64,000 nucleotides of DNA, from positions 59,669,135 to 59,733,134 of the forward strand of contig JASEVX010000007.1 in assembly GCA_031761405.1 (NCBI GenBank), written 5' to 3'. Below, piece by piece: positions 24,572 through 36,660 of the stretch (the stretch's first letter is position 1; every line of letters begins with the position of its first letter). A program made the translations under genes and the position numbers. This DNA is from Serripes groenlandicus. Lineage: Eukaryota > Mollusca > Bivalvia > Cardiida > Cardiidae. Below the pieces are notes generated by a model that worked only from the letters and a program-made list of their open reading frames with translations, did no database searches and was not told the DNA's origin.

Positions 24572-27500
24572 ATGCCCGGTGAGATAACTTCTGGCACTCG
24601 TGCAAATGGCGGTCTTCCTCTTAAACGTCAACGAATCATCGATAATAAGATGGACGTTTCCATGAGTATAGCAGGTATTGTACATATGAGCCGTCCTGCG
24701 AGAAAACCAACTTAGTGGACTCTGCGTAAAGTATCGACTCGGATCAGCCTAAGCATGCCGCGCAGGCTAACCCGGACAAACACTTTTCGCATCCTGTGGA
24801 TTTTCTGTTCCGGGAATCATTACTCTATACCTCTATCCCCCTGAGAAGAAATGTGTCGAACCGTATTAGCCTGAACGGACTGCGCAGGCTTATCTGTGTT
24901 TATAAATTAGTGCATAATATTGGATTTTTCGTGGAATGACTCTTATAAAGAAGCGATTAGATGATTTAACACTGAATTTTTGACACGCGAATTCTTTCCC
25001 AAATGATACATGTATACATACAATCTCATTAAAACCAGATCTTTTAAACTCGCACATACGTACATAGAAGTTTTTTGGTCTGATTTTAATGAGATCGGTA
25101 TACATACCACATTGAATGCATCGGCAAGATGTTACGATTGGCGAATGAATAAATATCAGATGGGATAGGTTTTCTTCCATCAAACGTTCAACGGTAAATC
25201 AATTATATTCTAGATTGGCCATTGTCATCGGAATTAATACTTTTATATGTACATCGCATTTACTATATAATATACAATCAATCTAGGCTTACATTAAATG
25301 CAACTCGATGTGTATCCAAACCATGTTATGCGTTTTTCCGAAGCAGTGTAGGTTTGACGGGCAAATCAACTGTTTCTATAACCTACTATTTGTCAAAGTT
25401 GGTAAATATGACCAGAATCAGTTACCTCTTGTGCTTAGCCCCGGTACCTTAGTAGGTAGCGTCTTAAGCTGTCAATCAAGGGGTCGTGAGTTCGTACCCA
25501 ATATCGGCCAACATTCTTTCCGAAGTTCGTCAAAAGTTACTGTGATAAGCGTCATTCGTCTACCACCAATGGGCTAACAATCTACGTGGAAAAGAAGCCA
25601 GTTGCTTGGAAAGAATGTTGTGTGGAGTGCAGGTGTGAGAAAGACAGAAAACACATGAGTAGGTGAGCTGGCCGCCGTGATATAGCTGAACAATTGTTGA
25701 AAACGGCGTTAAATAGCAAATCCATCAAAAGTTACCTTTTGTCCAATCTTTATAGTAAATGCATCATATAACGTGTAATATTTAATATTTATTATAAAAA
25801 CGAACGAAGACATATCACAAAACCTCCAAATTGTTGAAAACAAACTTTATTAATAGAATACATTTTGTCTTTTATCATATGAGCCGTTCCATGAGAAAAC
25901 CAACATTGTGGACTCTGCGTAAAGTATCGACCCGGATCAGCCTAAGCATTCCGCGCAGGCTAACCCGGACAGACACTTTTCGTCTCCTGTGGATTTTCTG
26001 TTTCAGGAATCATTAATTTATATATCTATCCCCCCTAAGACGGAATGTGACGGCCCGGATTAGCCTGCGCGGAACGCAGGCTGATCTGGGTCGATACATT
26101 ACGCAGCGTCCATAATGTTGGTTTTCTCATGGTACGGCTCATATATTTACCTGCCTGAGAGAGACGACCTACCACTCCTGCCTACAGATGTGGCCAGTGT
26201 TTGAAAGAAATAGGTCACATGTAGCCTGTTTGTAAAAACTATTTATGTTTTTAATCCAAAATGTGAAACTCGTATCGCCTTATCAAGTTAGAGCTGATTC
26301 AATATGGAACACATTAAAGACCACCCATGGGAAGAGAACAATCTGATCTTTAATCACAGCAGGTCTTTAATAACAGGGGCATTTATGCAGAATATAAGTA
26401 ATTGGGAAATTAAAAGTGTGGTTGCTATAGACAGGGAATTGGTAAACAAAGGTGGCCTTTAGCACAGGTTTGACTGTAATTGTTCGGCGAACCAATTGGG
26501 TCTTCCACCGTCGGAATTCATTCAGAAAGAGCCCTGGATATGACTTCTGACACGATCATGGATTATATATACTTTTCTGCTTCTGGCGTAAATTGGAATT
26601 GTATTCACAGCGGTTTCAATCTTTAGTCATATTAATGCTGTTCTAAAACGGAGATGAAGTTGAACTGATATAGCCTCTTGTTTTATCTCCCTTGATTAGT
26701 CTTGATTAGTCTATCAGACACAAGGGAGATAACACCAAAGTATCAGTTCAAGGTGAGACAGGGTTACTTTTTGATTGATGCCGCTTACTGTTTTTCTTAT
26801 TGTATCACATATAGAGCGGAATCGAGGCAGTTGTCGAAAGGTGCATACAAACAGGAGAGACTGTTTAGCCAAAGCCATTCAGCGACACATTGAAGAACTT
26901 GTGGACCGCACGTTTTTCGTGGAGAGCCATCTACCGGACGATCTGATCAGCAATGGGTGTTTGACGGAAGACGAATGTAGGTTTATAAGGGAGAGAACTG
27001 AAAGGAAAGACCAGATCAGAATATTACTGTCGATCGTACGCAGCAGGGATATGAACATAATGGAGTACCTGTTGAAATGTCTTGAAAGGGACAGTGAATA
27101 TATCGTCAAGAAGATCCGTGACAGTTTTGAAGAATACGTCAGTGCTCGAGTCAGAGATAAACGTTGCGTGCGGTGTAAGCTGAAGAGTTCTGTGAATGTT
27201 AAATACGTGGCCGACGCACTGTTCGCCAGGGAATGTATATCCGAGGGATTATATAACAAAATCATATATACAGAACAGCATACCGGTGGACAAGGCGATT
27301 TATGGGACAGCCTTTTAAACGAATTAGAGAGCGGTCTAAATCCACAGACTCGAGTTCAGCACCTGAAAGACTCTCTGCGTGCTAAAAGACATTACAGACA
27401 TTTAGCAGACGACATTGAACGTTTAACAGCAGTCGACAACAAACTGTATGAATGCGCTTGTAACGTGGAGCTGCGACAAGTCTCAGCACGTGTTTTGTCA

Positions 27501-28175
27501 TGCGTTGAGTCATTTGAACCAAAGAGTTCAGAAGGAAGTAATCGAGATTCAGACCTAAGTGTTGAGTTGAGGTCAAGGTTCATGGAGCATCGAGGTTCAA
27601 GACCCAAAGCCATGTTGATTACGTCTGACCTTTTACAACAGATAATGGAACTGAAAGAAGGTGGGTGTCTTAAAACAATATCTCCATTGTATTTTAAAGC
27701 TTTTTTTAATCTACCATATATGAAAGGTACACACATCTGAAACTAAATATACAAATGCGATTAAAGAATTAAGTTTTTATTGTGGAAAACGGAGAAAATT
27801 TATTAAAATTAACAAAGCATAAAACATAATTTTTTTTAAAGCAGTTTGCAATCATGTTATATCGCCATCTCACCTACAAATAGGTTTTAACATTGCCATA
27901 TTTGAAAGTAACCTGACCAAGGCGTGATGGTTAACCACAAGTGATGTTGTTATCGTTTAATCCATATTTCTCATTTCTTGCAATATTTTCGGAAGTCTTT
28001 TATTGCTGAGCGAAAAAAGTCGTCAGTACCAGAGATAAGATAGGTACATCGAAGTCCCAGGCAATGAACTAGGGTCTATGTTGGTTCCACGTAGTCCCAG
28101 GCATTGAACTATTATATCATATCTCTATAATATTGATATATTTCAGATGAAATGGAAGACATTGTTTGGCTATAG
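24572..28175 (+). CDS. Two-CARD protein, copy 1 (intact, 3 exons)
   Basis: Exons are 24572-24674, 26815-27660 and 28147-28175. All junctions are phase 1 with GT-AG introns (GCAG/GTATTG, CACATATAG/AG, AAGAAG/GTGGGT, TATTTCAG/AT). The product is 325 residues. Residues 1-34 are a short basic leader with LKRQRIID. Residues 50-140 form a CARD-like six-helix domain (LISNGCLTEDECRFIRER). A conserved CVRCKLK linker at 152-158 leads into a second CARD-like domain at about 160-236. The tail is Ser/Arg-rich and ends EMEDIVWL. CARDs bind other CARDs in immune and cell-death signalling, so a cytosolic adaptor is likely. No catalytic, nucleotide-binding or membrane segment is seen. The start is the first ATG, kept in copies 2 and 3. 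The last exon is tiny (nine codons including the stop), but its phase and wording are conserved at 41278-41306. The ligand or partner is unknown. Confidence 0.8.
24684..24900 (+). mobile_element. ATGAGCCG foldback MITE, partial
   Basis: Begins ATATGAGCCGTCCTGCGAGA ten bases into intron 1 of copy 1. The right arm is eroded. The element is missing at this place in copy 2. Confidence 0.75.
25435..25720 (+). mobile_element. SINE A in intron 1 of CARD copy 1
   Basis: A tRNA-like head (AGCCCCGGTACCTTAGTAGG) and the full body. It lies in the same intron position as the SINE A at 33960-34230, so it predates the gene duplication. Confidence 0.85.
25877..26143. mobile_element. ATGAGCCG foldback MITE
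   Basis: Ends ATATGAGCCGTTCCATGAGA and TCTCATGGTACGGCTCATAT. The interior has GCGCAGGCTAACCCGG and a complementary CGGATTAGCCTGCGC block. Shared with 34379-34654. Confidence 0.9.
26655..26755. mobile_element. Short foldback around TTATCTCCCTT
   Basis: TGAACTGATATAGCCTCTTG...ATCTCCCTT faces AAGGGAGATAACACC...ATCAGTTCA. The same hairpin is just upstream of exon 2 in copy 2 (35155-35250). Confidence 0.7.
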
Positions 28176-28620
28176 ACTGGTTCAGAGGTCAACAGTTTGA
28201 CAGCCTTTAACGTTATATTGACAGCTAGCTTTTTGATAGAAACTGTACATTTATTACTTTCTCCGCGTGATGTTTCAACAAGATAACTGTGCTTCGATTT
28301 AATTCCTGTTAATAATATTTATCTAATTGTGAGTGATACAAATGATTGATAAACAGATTAAAAGTCCTCTGTTTTTTAGCAATCGGCTCAATAGAGCCAA
28401 CTGCTTTAGTAGGCGAAGTCCGAAGACACATATCAGCCGGAAAATGGATTTGATTCGACATCACTTACCCAAAAGAAAGAACTCGAAAGAAATTTTATGT
28501 TAAAATATATGAATAACATGATTAAAAAATAAAATGTATTTCTACGCTGTCAACATGACTTGATCACACGCAACAGGCATGGCTAAATTAAAGCAGAATG
28601 TGCATACTTTCTTCAGGTGT
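28176..28620. other. Downstream of CARD copy 1; no gene seen
   Basis: The first 60 bp resemble 41307-41370 downstream of copy 3. The rest is non-coding. A poor tRNA-like match near 28385-28465 is too degraded to call. Confidence 0.4.
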
Positions 28621-29228
28621 CATTCACACACTGAACAAATTAAAGCAGTATGTGCATACGTTCCACATGTGTAATTATGATTGCGATTTCAAAATTAAAT
28701 TTAAATTGATGACTTAACATTTGAAAGGGGAGAGTGCTGTGTATATTGTTTTAATGAATTAACTCATAAATGAAAGTGCATCCACTCAAAGCCACGCCTC
28801 TTAGTGTAACATATTTCTATATAACCCATGTATTCCATGTTAATCTGTGTAGTATTAAATATATGCTAAGCTATATAGTTGTTCCTTCATTTAATGTTGT
28901 ACACAACAAATTGGCGACGAGGTTGGGATTTTGTACCGCTATAAATGATAATGATTATGTTAATTGAGGTCATCGTGGACATTGGAACTTAATGGCTAAT
29001 CACAATCGGAACACTTTAAAGCAGTATGTGCATACGTTCATCAGGTGTATTATGATTGCGATTTCAAAATTGAATTTCAATTGATGACTTTACATTTGAA
29101 GTGTTGTATATATTGTTTTAACAAATGAACTCGTGAATGAAAGAGTATCCACTCAAAGCGACACCTCTTAGTGTAACATATTGCTATATAACCAATGTGT
29201 TTCATGTTAATATTTGTAGTATTAAATA
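28621..29228 (+). repeat. Two direct repeats of about 280 bp
   Basis: 28640-28912 and 29015-29228 share TAAAGCAGTATGTGCATACG through GTGTAACATATT and 'gtattaaatat'. The second unit is interrupted by a LINE (29229-29838) and resumes at 29840 ('aagctat..agctattcct'). Confidence 0.85.
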
Positions 29229-29838
29229 TTATACTTTGGTTTTGTGTGGCTTTCGCAAGATATAGGTAATGAAACGTATTTCATAAAACAAGTAAAACAA
29301 AGATTAAAAGACTGTTCCTTTCAAATGTGGCATAATGATATAAATACTTCTTCAAGATGTGATTTGTACAAAAATGTGAAAACATTATTAAATGTTGAAA
29401 AATATTTAAATTTAGACATTAAACCCTACTATAAACGTTCCCTGTCGCGTTTTAGATGCTCAAGCCACAAACTTAACGTTGAACTTGGTCGTCATTTTAA
29501 TATTGAAAGAGAAAATCGAATTTGTTTATATTGCTTTATGCAAAAAGATGCCTTAGTTATCGAGGATGAGTTTCATGCCTTCTTTGTTTGTGAAAAGTTT
29601 AAGATTATTAGAGATTTGTATCTAAATACGTGGTTTAATGCGTTACCAAGCTTACAGAATTTTTATTGTCTTCTTCAAAATGAAAATCCATTAGTTATTA
29701 AAAATATAGCCATTTATGTTTCAAAGCTTTTTGAAGAAATTTGATTGTGCACATTACTACATTGTAAATTGAATGTAATATAATATGTATGTATTGTGGG
29801 CCGGAGGCCTAATTACGCAAATAAAACTATTGTATTGT
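29229..29838 (+). mobile_element. LINE, 5'-truncated
   Basis: Encodes the last 160 or so residues of a LINE protein (open 29244-29744) with the CLYC...DEFHAFFVCEKF cysteine/histidine motif. A short 3' UTR (GGGCCGGAGGCCTAATTACG, AATAAAAC) ends in repeats of ATTGT. It sits inside the second direct repeat, whose uninterrupted first copy shows the empty site. Confidence 0.85.
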
Positions 29839-29879
29839 ACTAAGCTATTCAGCTATTCCTCCATTTAATGTTGTACACT

Positions 29880-31220
29880 TACATAACACGGTCCATATGT
29901 TTATAATTTCAAAATTCATTCTCGTCGAGATGCAAAAGCGCTAGGACGGTATAAATATCAATAGAAATTATGTATCGTGAAAAACACTACATAGTAAAAA
30001 GTACCACCGACCGATCTATAAGTACCTTCAGATCAACAACTTATACAACTTGCTCATTGGATATATACACTTATTGAGAATTTGAAAGAATAAAAGACAT
30101 TTCATGTATTTGTTCACCTATGTTATGGAGAAATAACATGTTCAGTTGTTTTGAGGCAGCTGTAACTGTGACTGTATAAATCCATGCTAGACTGACCCCT
30201 ACAATTTGGATTATGTTGTATTAACGTAGTTTACTGTTAAATAATCTCCAGGCACGGACCATTCATTATTGTTCTATTACAGCACAGTGTAGATATTCTT
30301 TTGTTTATAAAATAAATCATGTTAATTTTAAAAGTATTACATAAATTATTTCAAACAAGGTAAAACAAATATGCCAATACTTTTTAATTTTAGTAACCAG
30401 AAAATGTAGATGGTTATTTTTTGCTTTGACATTTTTATCGGGATTTCAATATTTTTTTATTTTGATATAGAATGCATTGGGATTAATGCATCAATGAGTG
30501 TGTAAACTATGCATAGACCTCTGTGAAATACCTCCAGTCAAATAAAAGTGTTTGCGATAGACCCCTCATTCTGTGTATTCAATAGTGTACAAGGTCTTCT
30601 TGTGAAGTGTAAGTGATAAAAAAAAGTCGCCAAATCCTTGTCCTAATGCATTCCGTGATCTGCAGTTAGCCCTTTGCTGGCAGCACTTTGAGTGCTTTGA
30701 TTTGATAGTTTAGATATGATATTTTAATTCTCTTTTGAAATAAGTATGTGAGTTAAGTTAGCAGGAACAGTCGGAGTTACGGCTAGTCCGTATGCATTGA
30801 CCAGCCGGATCAGCCAGACTTCCAAACTATTACGGATGATCTTGTCACCCTGGAAACGCCGTCGTTCTGACTATTCAAGCCAGTATAAACAGTCGATTTG
30901 TACAAGCTCAAACATTAAATATTATGTGCAGAGAAATTGTCGAAAAATGCCATCTGTGGCTTGAGTTTACAACCGGCTTGCATCTGAAATACCGGTGAAA
31001 ATTCAGGTTTTAGCGAAAATTCCAACTCTGACTTGGTTCAACAGGCGGCTGTCGAAACCTGTCGGAACGGCAACTAAGGCAACACGAAGGCAGTTTGTGG
31101 CGTTTGCATTTCACTTGCAATTAACATGACATCCTCACTCGAACAATAGACACGTCTATATTACTTTGAAAGGCAGAACTATTATCTATTTGGTCAAAAT
31201 AGACGATGCTGGTAAAACAC
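29880..31220. other. AT-rich non-coding stretch
   Basis: No coding sequence supported. A short palindromic block, GCAGCACTTTGAGTGCTTTG at 30680-30699, nearly matches exon 4 of the minus-strand CARD gene. Confidence 0.4.
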
Positions 31221-31224
31221 CTTA

Positions 31225-31335
31225 AAACGCCAGGATTTAGGACATATTCTAGTTCAGAGATCATTCCGAGGTTTTATTCCCTATCCTGTTTATTTCCCAT
31301 AACCGGTATGATCATCCCTCACTTTTGATGAATTC
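31225..31335 (+). repeat. Dispersed repeat matching 36091-36205
   Basis: 'aacgccaggat' through 'aaccggtat.atcatcc..cactttt' is shared with the sequence directly after the broken end of CARD copy 2. Confidence 0.7.
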
Positions 31336-31647
31336 TTACAAAATATATAATAGTTTTCTAAATCTGAATAAATGAGCAGCGAATATAGTAGACCAATGCA
31401 AGTGTTCAATGGACGGAACGGTGAAGCTTATCACTTAAACGAAACATTTATGCGGATACTTCTGTGTTTATGTTTACTATTCGGAAATCCCATGAAACAG
31501 AAGTGGAAATAATTTGATAAGAATCTTCAGACCCATGGAAATCACGAATTCTATTACCGCTCTCAAGACGACAGATCACCAACGGGTAGCGGCCATGTTG
31601 GACAAATACAAACATCTTCTGTCGTAGAATCAATATATACACATATA

Positions 31648-31750
31648 ATATAGGTATTGATTATAAACATACATACACTGTTTCGAAGCAACATAGAATA
31701 TAGGTATAGATTATAAACATACATACACTGTTTAGAAGCAACATAGAATA
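31648..31750 (+). repeat. 50-bp tandem duplication
   Basis: Two near-identical units of ATTATAAACATACATACACT..GAAGCAACATAGAATA. 31340-31648 and 31750-32155 show no gene. Confidence 0.85.
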
Positions 31751-32154
31751 AATTCACCAATCAAAATATACAAGGTGATCAATTAAATTATGTGGAGAAG
31801 TGTTTTATTTGGTCAAGCATTATTATAAAGATGTTCATTTCTTTCTTTATAACATTTATGAATATAAAAACATAGATTTAGCACTTCATTTTTTTGCTGA
31901 ATTTAACAAGCTTAACAATATTATATGTACACTTGGGTTTTTTCAATATTTCTTGTTATCACATGACAATGCTTGTATCAGATCTAAATACCCATTACGT
32001 ATTTCTTTATATGCAACATGTGTAATATAACATGACCGAATCACTATTTTTGTATTCATCCTTGTATGTTTACAAAGTGGCTGACAATGTGTATCCGGTA
32101 AACACAAACGTCACGATAGATGGAGGAGGTAAAAGGACAATTATCGGTCTTAAA

Positions 32155-32700
32155 AATAAATTGTTTATCTCTTTATATTACCTAGAATTCGCGGAATAAG
32201 AAAATGTTTCGTAAGACGCCCTCTTGTTTAGGATGTACATATGGGTATAAAACTGGAACTAGCGGGGCTACAATTCATGGTTTTCGTATGAAGTTACATA
32301 TTTAACTTTTCTGAATGAAAGCGAAAAGTTGACGCTGTGGAAAAACTTTGCGTACGCACATCCTAACCTCCTGAGTCTTCACTTTTCGCGCACGTAACAC
32401 AATTCATTTTCGTCTGCCACGGTCATTATCTAACATCGAGTCAATACAAGTTATCATGCTACTTGTTACGACATTATGAAAGAATCGTGGTTCAAGTAAA
32501 TGTACAGATTGCATAACGAAGTTTTAGTTTTCTTCTCATTGTGTTTGCTACGCTTTATGAGATGTAATTGAAATAATATGCATTGTGTCAAATTAAGGTG
32601 GAAGTGCTTGCAGATCGGCTTTTAATTTTCGTAACTTTATCCTTTACTGCATCAATCAATTAAGCAAGCAATAATTGATTATCTTGAAGTGTTTGAAAGT
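32155..32700 (+). repeat. Segmental duplication upstream of CARD copy 2 (partner 19480-20000)
   Basis: Same order and wording as the copy 1 block, including GAAAGCGAAAAGTTGACGC at about 32318-32336. It lies 1.05 kb before exon 1 of copy 2, against 4.6 kb in copy 1. Confidence 0.75.
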
Positions 32701-32705
32701 GAAAA

Positions 32706-32930
32706 TTGTCGCGGGTTAGATCTCCGGTTGAGTCATAACAACAATGGTAGCAATGGCTGCCCTTCTTAGCGCTCAAGGTTGTTGGGTTAGCATAACGACT
32801 GACTGACTGATGTCAGGATAAATCATGGACCATAAGTACTGGTACCTTACCCAGGCAACGCCGTGATATAACTGAACAATTCATGAAAGCGGCGTAAAAC
32901 ACCAAACAATGAATTTTGTTTTTACTATCA
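32706..32930 (+). mobile_element. SINE B, 5'-truncated, 3' complete
   Basis: Starts in box B (GTCGCGGGTTAGATCTCCGG) and runs to GAAAGCGGCGTAAAACACCA. It occupies the same place in the duplication as the SINE B at 20203-20391. Confidence 0.85.
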
Positions 32931-32934
32931 TATT

Positions 32935-33130
32935 CGTTTGTTTGTTTGTTTGAATTGAGTTTTACTCCGGTTTCAACAGTATTTATGTTATACCACAGTG
33001 TTTCCTGGGTAAATTATCAGTACTACCGATTATTTATTATTTATCCTAACGATACATCAGACGTAATAATATCCTCGCAACTGTGAGCGCCATGGAGGGA
33101 AGACATTTCTACCATCTTTAAAGAATTTGG
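32935..33130 (-). mobile_element. SINE B relic, reversed
   Basis: 'ttttactccggtttcaacag', 'tttcctgggtaaattatcag', 'gagcgccatggaggga' in order are the reverse complement of SINE B. Confidence 0.65.
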
Positions 33131-33294
33131 TATGTCAGGACCGGAGATATTCACTTTTACCGGCACATAAGTTAGCCTCGAGCGTCCATCTTTAGTTGGT
33201 GTATAACTTTATGGTAAAATAACATGCTTAAAATTGGTTAACTTTAAGCGACGACAGGCGAATTGGGATTTTGTTTTATCCGCGAATATTGGAG

Positions 33295-33660
33295 ACGCAG
33301 ACGAGCCTAAAGAATAGACACACTCTCACCACAGTCATCACTGACCGTCTAACTATAACGAAGTCAGTGACAACTATTCGAATACAAATCTACAAGTTTA
33401 GCCTTAGTAATAACGTGTCCATGTGCTTCTGTTACTGCATTAACGCTTTCCCACATATGACAAATGTGCTGCAAAAAACTTTGAAAAATATGGTTTAAAT
33501 ATGGTAAACAAAGATTAACTATTAAATAGAGTTCAAAACATTGTGGTAAATGAAGAAATTGTTCAATGTATCTGCCATTTCACCTTTTGCTTCATGGTTT
33601 TCAAAAGACGTATGCTGAAGAGGGGTTAGAAAGCGTCTGGAAATGGGTAAACATAATATC
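33295..33660 (+). repeat. CARD copy 2 proximal upstream block with foldback MITE
   Basis: 33295-33540 matches 22965-23190. 33530-33660 is a foldback-MITE copy without the SINE present in copy 1. Confidence 0.7.
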
Positions 33661-33748
33661 TCATTTACCAGCTCATTTATAAATATAATTTGTTTACTTC
33701 AAATTGCAGAGATTAGATTGTAGTTTGTCAGCGATTTAAGTATCCAAA

Positions 33749-36028
33749 ATGCCCCGTGATGTAACTTCTAGCACTCATGGAAATGGTAATCCTTCTCTCA
33801 AACGTCAACGAATCATCGATAATACGATGGATTTTCTGACTGTTCCAACGAGTAAAGAAGGTAATGTACATATAAGGAAGCGATTATAATATTTAACGCT
33901 GAGTGTTTGACACGCGAATATTTTCCCAAATGATATATATGTATACACACCCCATTGAATGCCCGGTAGCTCAGTCGGTAGCGACGTGAGCTATCAATCC
34001 AGGGGTTGTGAGTTCGAACCCCATCTCGGCTAACAGACTTTTCGACGTTTGACAAAAGTCACTGTGACACGCGTCATTCGTCTTCTACCAATGGGCTTAC
34101 AGTGTATGTGGAACAGAAGAGAGTTGCTTGGAAAGAATGTTGTGTGGAGTACTGGTTTGAGAAATCCAGAAACACATGAGTAGGTGAACTGGCCGCTGAG
34201 ATATGATTGAAATATTGTTGAAAACGTTAAACCTCTTTCAAAAGTTACCTCTTGTATTGATGCAACACATAATGTGCAATATTCAATATCTTTTTATTTA
34301 AATAGAACAAAGTAATATCACAAAAACTCCAAATTGTTGAAAATCAAACTTCAATATTAGGATACATTTTGTCTTAAATCATATGAGCCGTCCCTCGAGA
34401 AAACCCACATTGTGGACTCTGCGTAAAGTATCGACCCGGATCAGCCTATGCATGCCGCGCCGGATAACCCGGACAGAAAAATGTCCGCCTCAAGTGGATT
34501 TTCTGTGTCGGGAATCATTATCTTTATACCCCTAAGACAGAATGTGTCGGCCCGGATTAGCCTGCGCAGACTGCGCGGATTGAGCAGGCTGATCTGGGTC
34601 GATACATTACACAGAGTCCATACTGTTGATTTTCTCGTGGTACGGCTCATATATTTACCTGCCTGAGACAGACGAAAAACCACTCCTGCCTACAGATGTG
34701 GCCATTGTTTGAAAGAAATAGGTCACATTTAGTATGTTTGAAAAAACAAATGAGATACAGGGTTTTCTTTATAATCGCTAACTAATATCGCCTTATCAAG
34801 TTAGAGCTAATTCAATAAGGAACACATTCCTTATTAGAATATAGTAAGCAAACATGTTGATCTATTTTCAGACTCAATTGAAAACCTAACCCTGGAATAC
34901 CATACTCTAGTTTTTCGAAAGGCACTAACAATAAAATAATATTTCTTTATTTATTTATTGGGGTTTTACGCCGCTTTCAACAATATTTCAGTTATATCAC
35001 GGCGACAGTTCACTTATTCATGATCCCTGGGTAAACAAACCAGTACTAGGCTAGAAAATGTGCCTTGCCCAAGGGCACTCCACCATGACCGTAGTGCCGC
35101 GACTGGGAATCGAACCCGGGACACCCGGTTTCGAAATCCTGTTCTAAAACGGAGATGAAGTTTAACTGATATAGCCTCTTGTTATCTCCCTTGCTTAGTC
35201 TTGATAAGTCTATCAGACACAAGAGAGATAACACCAAGGTATCAGTTCATGTGAGGCAGGGTTACTTTTTGTCGGACCCCGCTCACTGTTTTTATTATTG
35301 TATCCCCTATAGTGCGGAGACAAGGCAGATGTCGAAAGCTTTCTACAAACAGGAGAGACTGTTTAGCCAAAGCCATTCAGGGACACATTGAAGAGCTTGT
35401 GGACGGCACGTTTTTCGTAGAGAGCCGTCTACCGGACAATCTGATCAGCAATGGGTGTTTGACAGAAGACGAATGTAGGTTTATAAGGGAGAGAACTGAT
35501 AGGAAAGATCATATCAGAATATTACTGTCGATCGTACGCAGCAGGGATATGAACATAATGGAGTACCTGTTGAAATGTCTTGAAAGGGACAGTGAATATA
35601 TCGTCAAGAAGATCCGTGACAGTTTTGAAGAATACGTCAGTGCTCGAGTCAGAGATAAACGCTGTGTGCGGTGTAAGCTGAAAAGTTCTGTGAATGTTAA
35701 ATACGTGGCCGACGCACTGTTCTCCAGGGAATATATATCCGAGGGATTATATAATGAAATAATATATACAGAACTGCATACCGGTGGACAAAGCGATTTA
35801 TGGAACAGCCCTTTAAACGTATTAGAGAGAGGTCTTAATCCACATACTGGATTTAAGTACCTCAAAGACTCTCTGCTCGCTAAAGGACATTACGGACATT
35901 TAGCAGACGACATTGATCGTTCTACAGCAGCCGACAACACACTTTATGAATGCGCTTGTAACGTGGAGCTGCAACAAGCCTCAGCAGGTGTTATGACATA
36001 CGTTGAGTCATTTGAACCAAAGAGTTGA
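33749..36028 (+). CDS. Two-CARD protein, copy 2 (truncated)
   Basis: Exons are 33749-33860 and 35313-36028, joined in phase 1 (AGAAG/GTAATG, CCCCTATAG/TG). The product is 275 residues. The leader has SLKRQRIIDN. Both CARD-like domains and the CVRCKLK linker are intact and very close to copy 1. Where copy 1 has TCA in 'AAGAGTTCAGAAGG', this copy has TGA, so the tail and final exon are lost. About 60 bp later the match to copy 1 breaks into a dispersed repeat (36091-36205), and no final exon is found downstream. The protein could still work as a bare two-CARD module, or the locus could be a young pseudogene. The open frame and conservative changes argue for recent function. Confidence 0.7.
33960..34230 (+). 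mobile_element. SINE A in intron 1 of CARD copy 2
   Basis: The tRNA-like head GCCCGGTAGCTCAGTCGGTA and box B GAGTTCGAACCCC are well kept. Same intron position as 25435-25720. Confidence 0.9.
34379..34654. mobile_element. ATGAGCCG foldback MITE
   Basis: Ends ATATGAGCCGTCCCTCGAGA and TCTCGTGGTACGGCTCATAT. Shared position with 25877-26143. Confidence 0.9.
34938..35147 (-). mobile_element. SINE C, reversed
   Basis: Starts with a TTTATTTATT tail then GGGGTTTTACGCCGCTTTCA, and ends at box B (GAATCGAACCCGGGA) and CCCGGTTTCGAAATCC. Absent from copy 1. Confidence 0.9.
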
Positions 36029-36090
36029 GACGGAAGTAATCGAGATTCAGACCGAAGTGTTGAGTTGAGGTCAACGGTCATGGAGCTTAA

Positions 36091-36205
36091 CGCCAGGATT
36101 CAGGAACTTATTCCAGTTCAGAGATAATTCCGATGTGTTGTTCCTTATCCAGCTGTTTTCCTTCAACCGGTATCATCATCCCGCACTTTTGCCAATCATA
36201 TAATT
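36091..36205 (+). repeat. Dispersed repeat at the broken end of CARD copy 2
   Basis: Matches 31225-31335. Homology to copy 1 stops at this junction. Confidence 0.7.
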
Positions 36206-36436
36206 ACAGTTTTTGGCGAGCATACCAAACCAGGTTTGCATAATTGTTAACACGGTTGAACAAAAGTCTAAAATAAGATGTGATCCCTGCACAATTCGAA
36301 ACGCAATAACAAGGATTGTAATCATAATTATTGCCCTAACCGGCAACTAGTGCAGAGAGATATATTGAGAAATATTTGACTAATTTTGTACATCTCCGGC
36401 TTGAATTTTGAAAGTAATGTTATGATCATTCGCATA

Positions 36437-36660
36437 ACCATTAACTCTTTCAGCGCCAAAGGCAATATTGAGCTTTTTGCAAACAATACAGATTCAGGTG
36501 AGTCAGCTCGTAAAGAGCTGTCTCACCTGAAATCTGCATTGTTTGGCTGTGAGTTATACAAATATTCCAAAAATCCTATAACATGAAAATAGAGTCGTCC
36601 TAGTTTAAACATGGAAGTGTCTACTTTAAACAATTCGGCGCTGAAAGGGTTAAGGTCAAT
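36437..36660. mobile_element. Foldback MITE (CAGCGCC/GGCGCTG family)
   Basis: Ends TTAACTCTTTCAGCGCCAAA and TTCGGCGCTGAAAGGGTTAA. The central hairpin CAGGTGAGTCAGCTC / GAGCTGTCTCACCTG lies at about 36495-36531. Relatives at 46613-46800 and 55623-55790. Confidence 0.85.

Noticed and set aside
26879..27736. Antisense open frames opposite the CARD exons (also 35509-35865 and 53143-53328)
   Set aside because: Shadows of the coding strand. The + strand reading has domain, phase and paralogue support.
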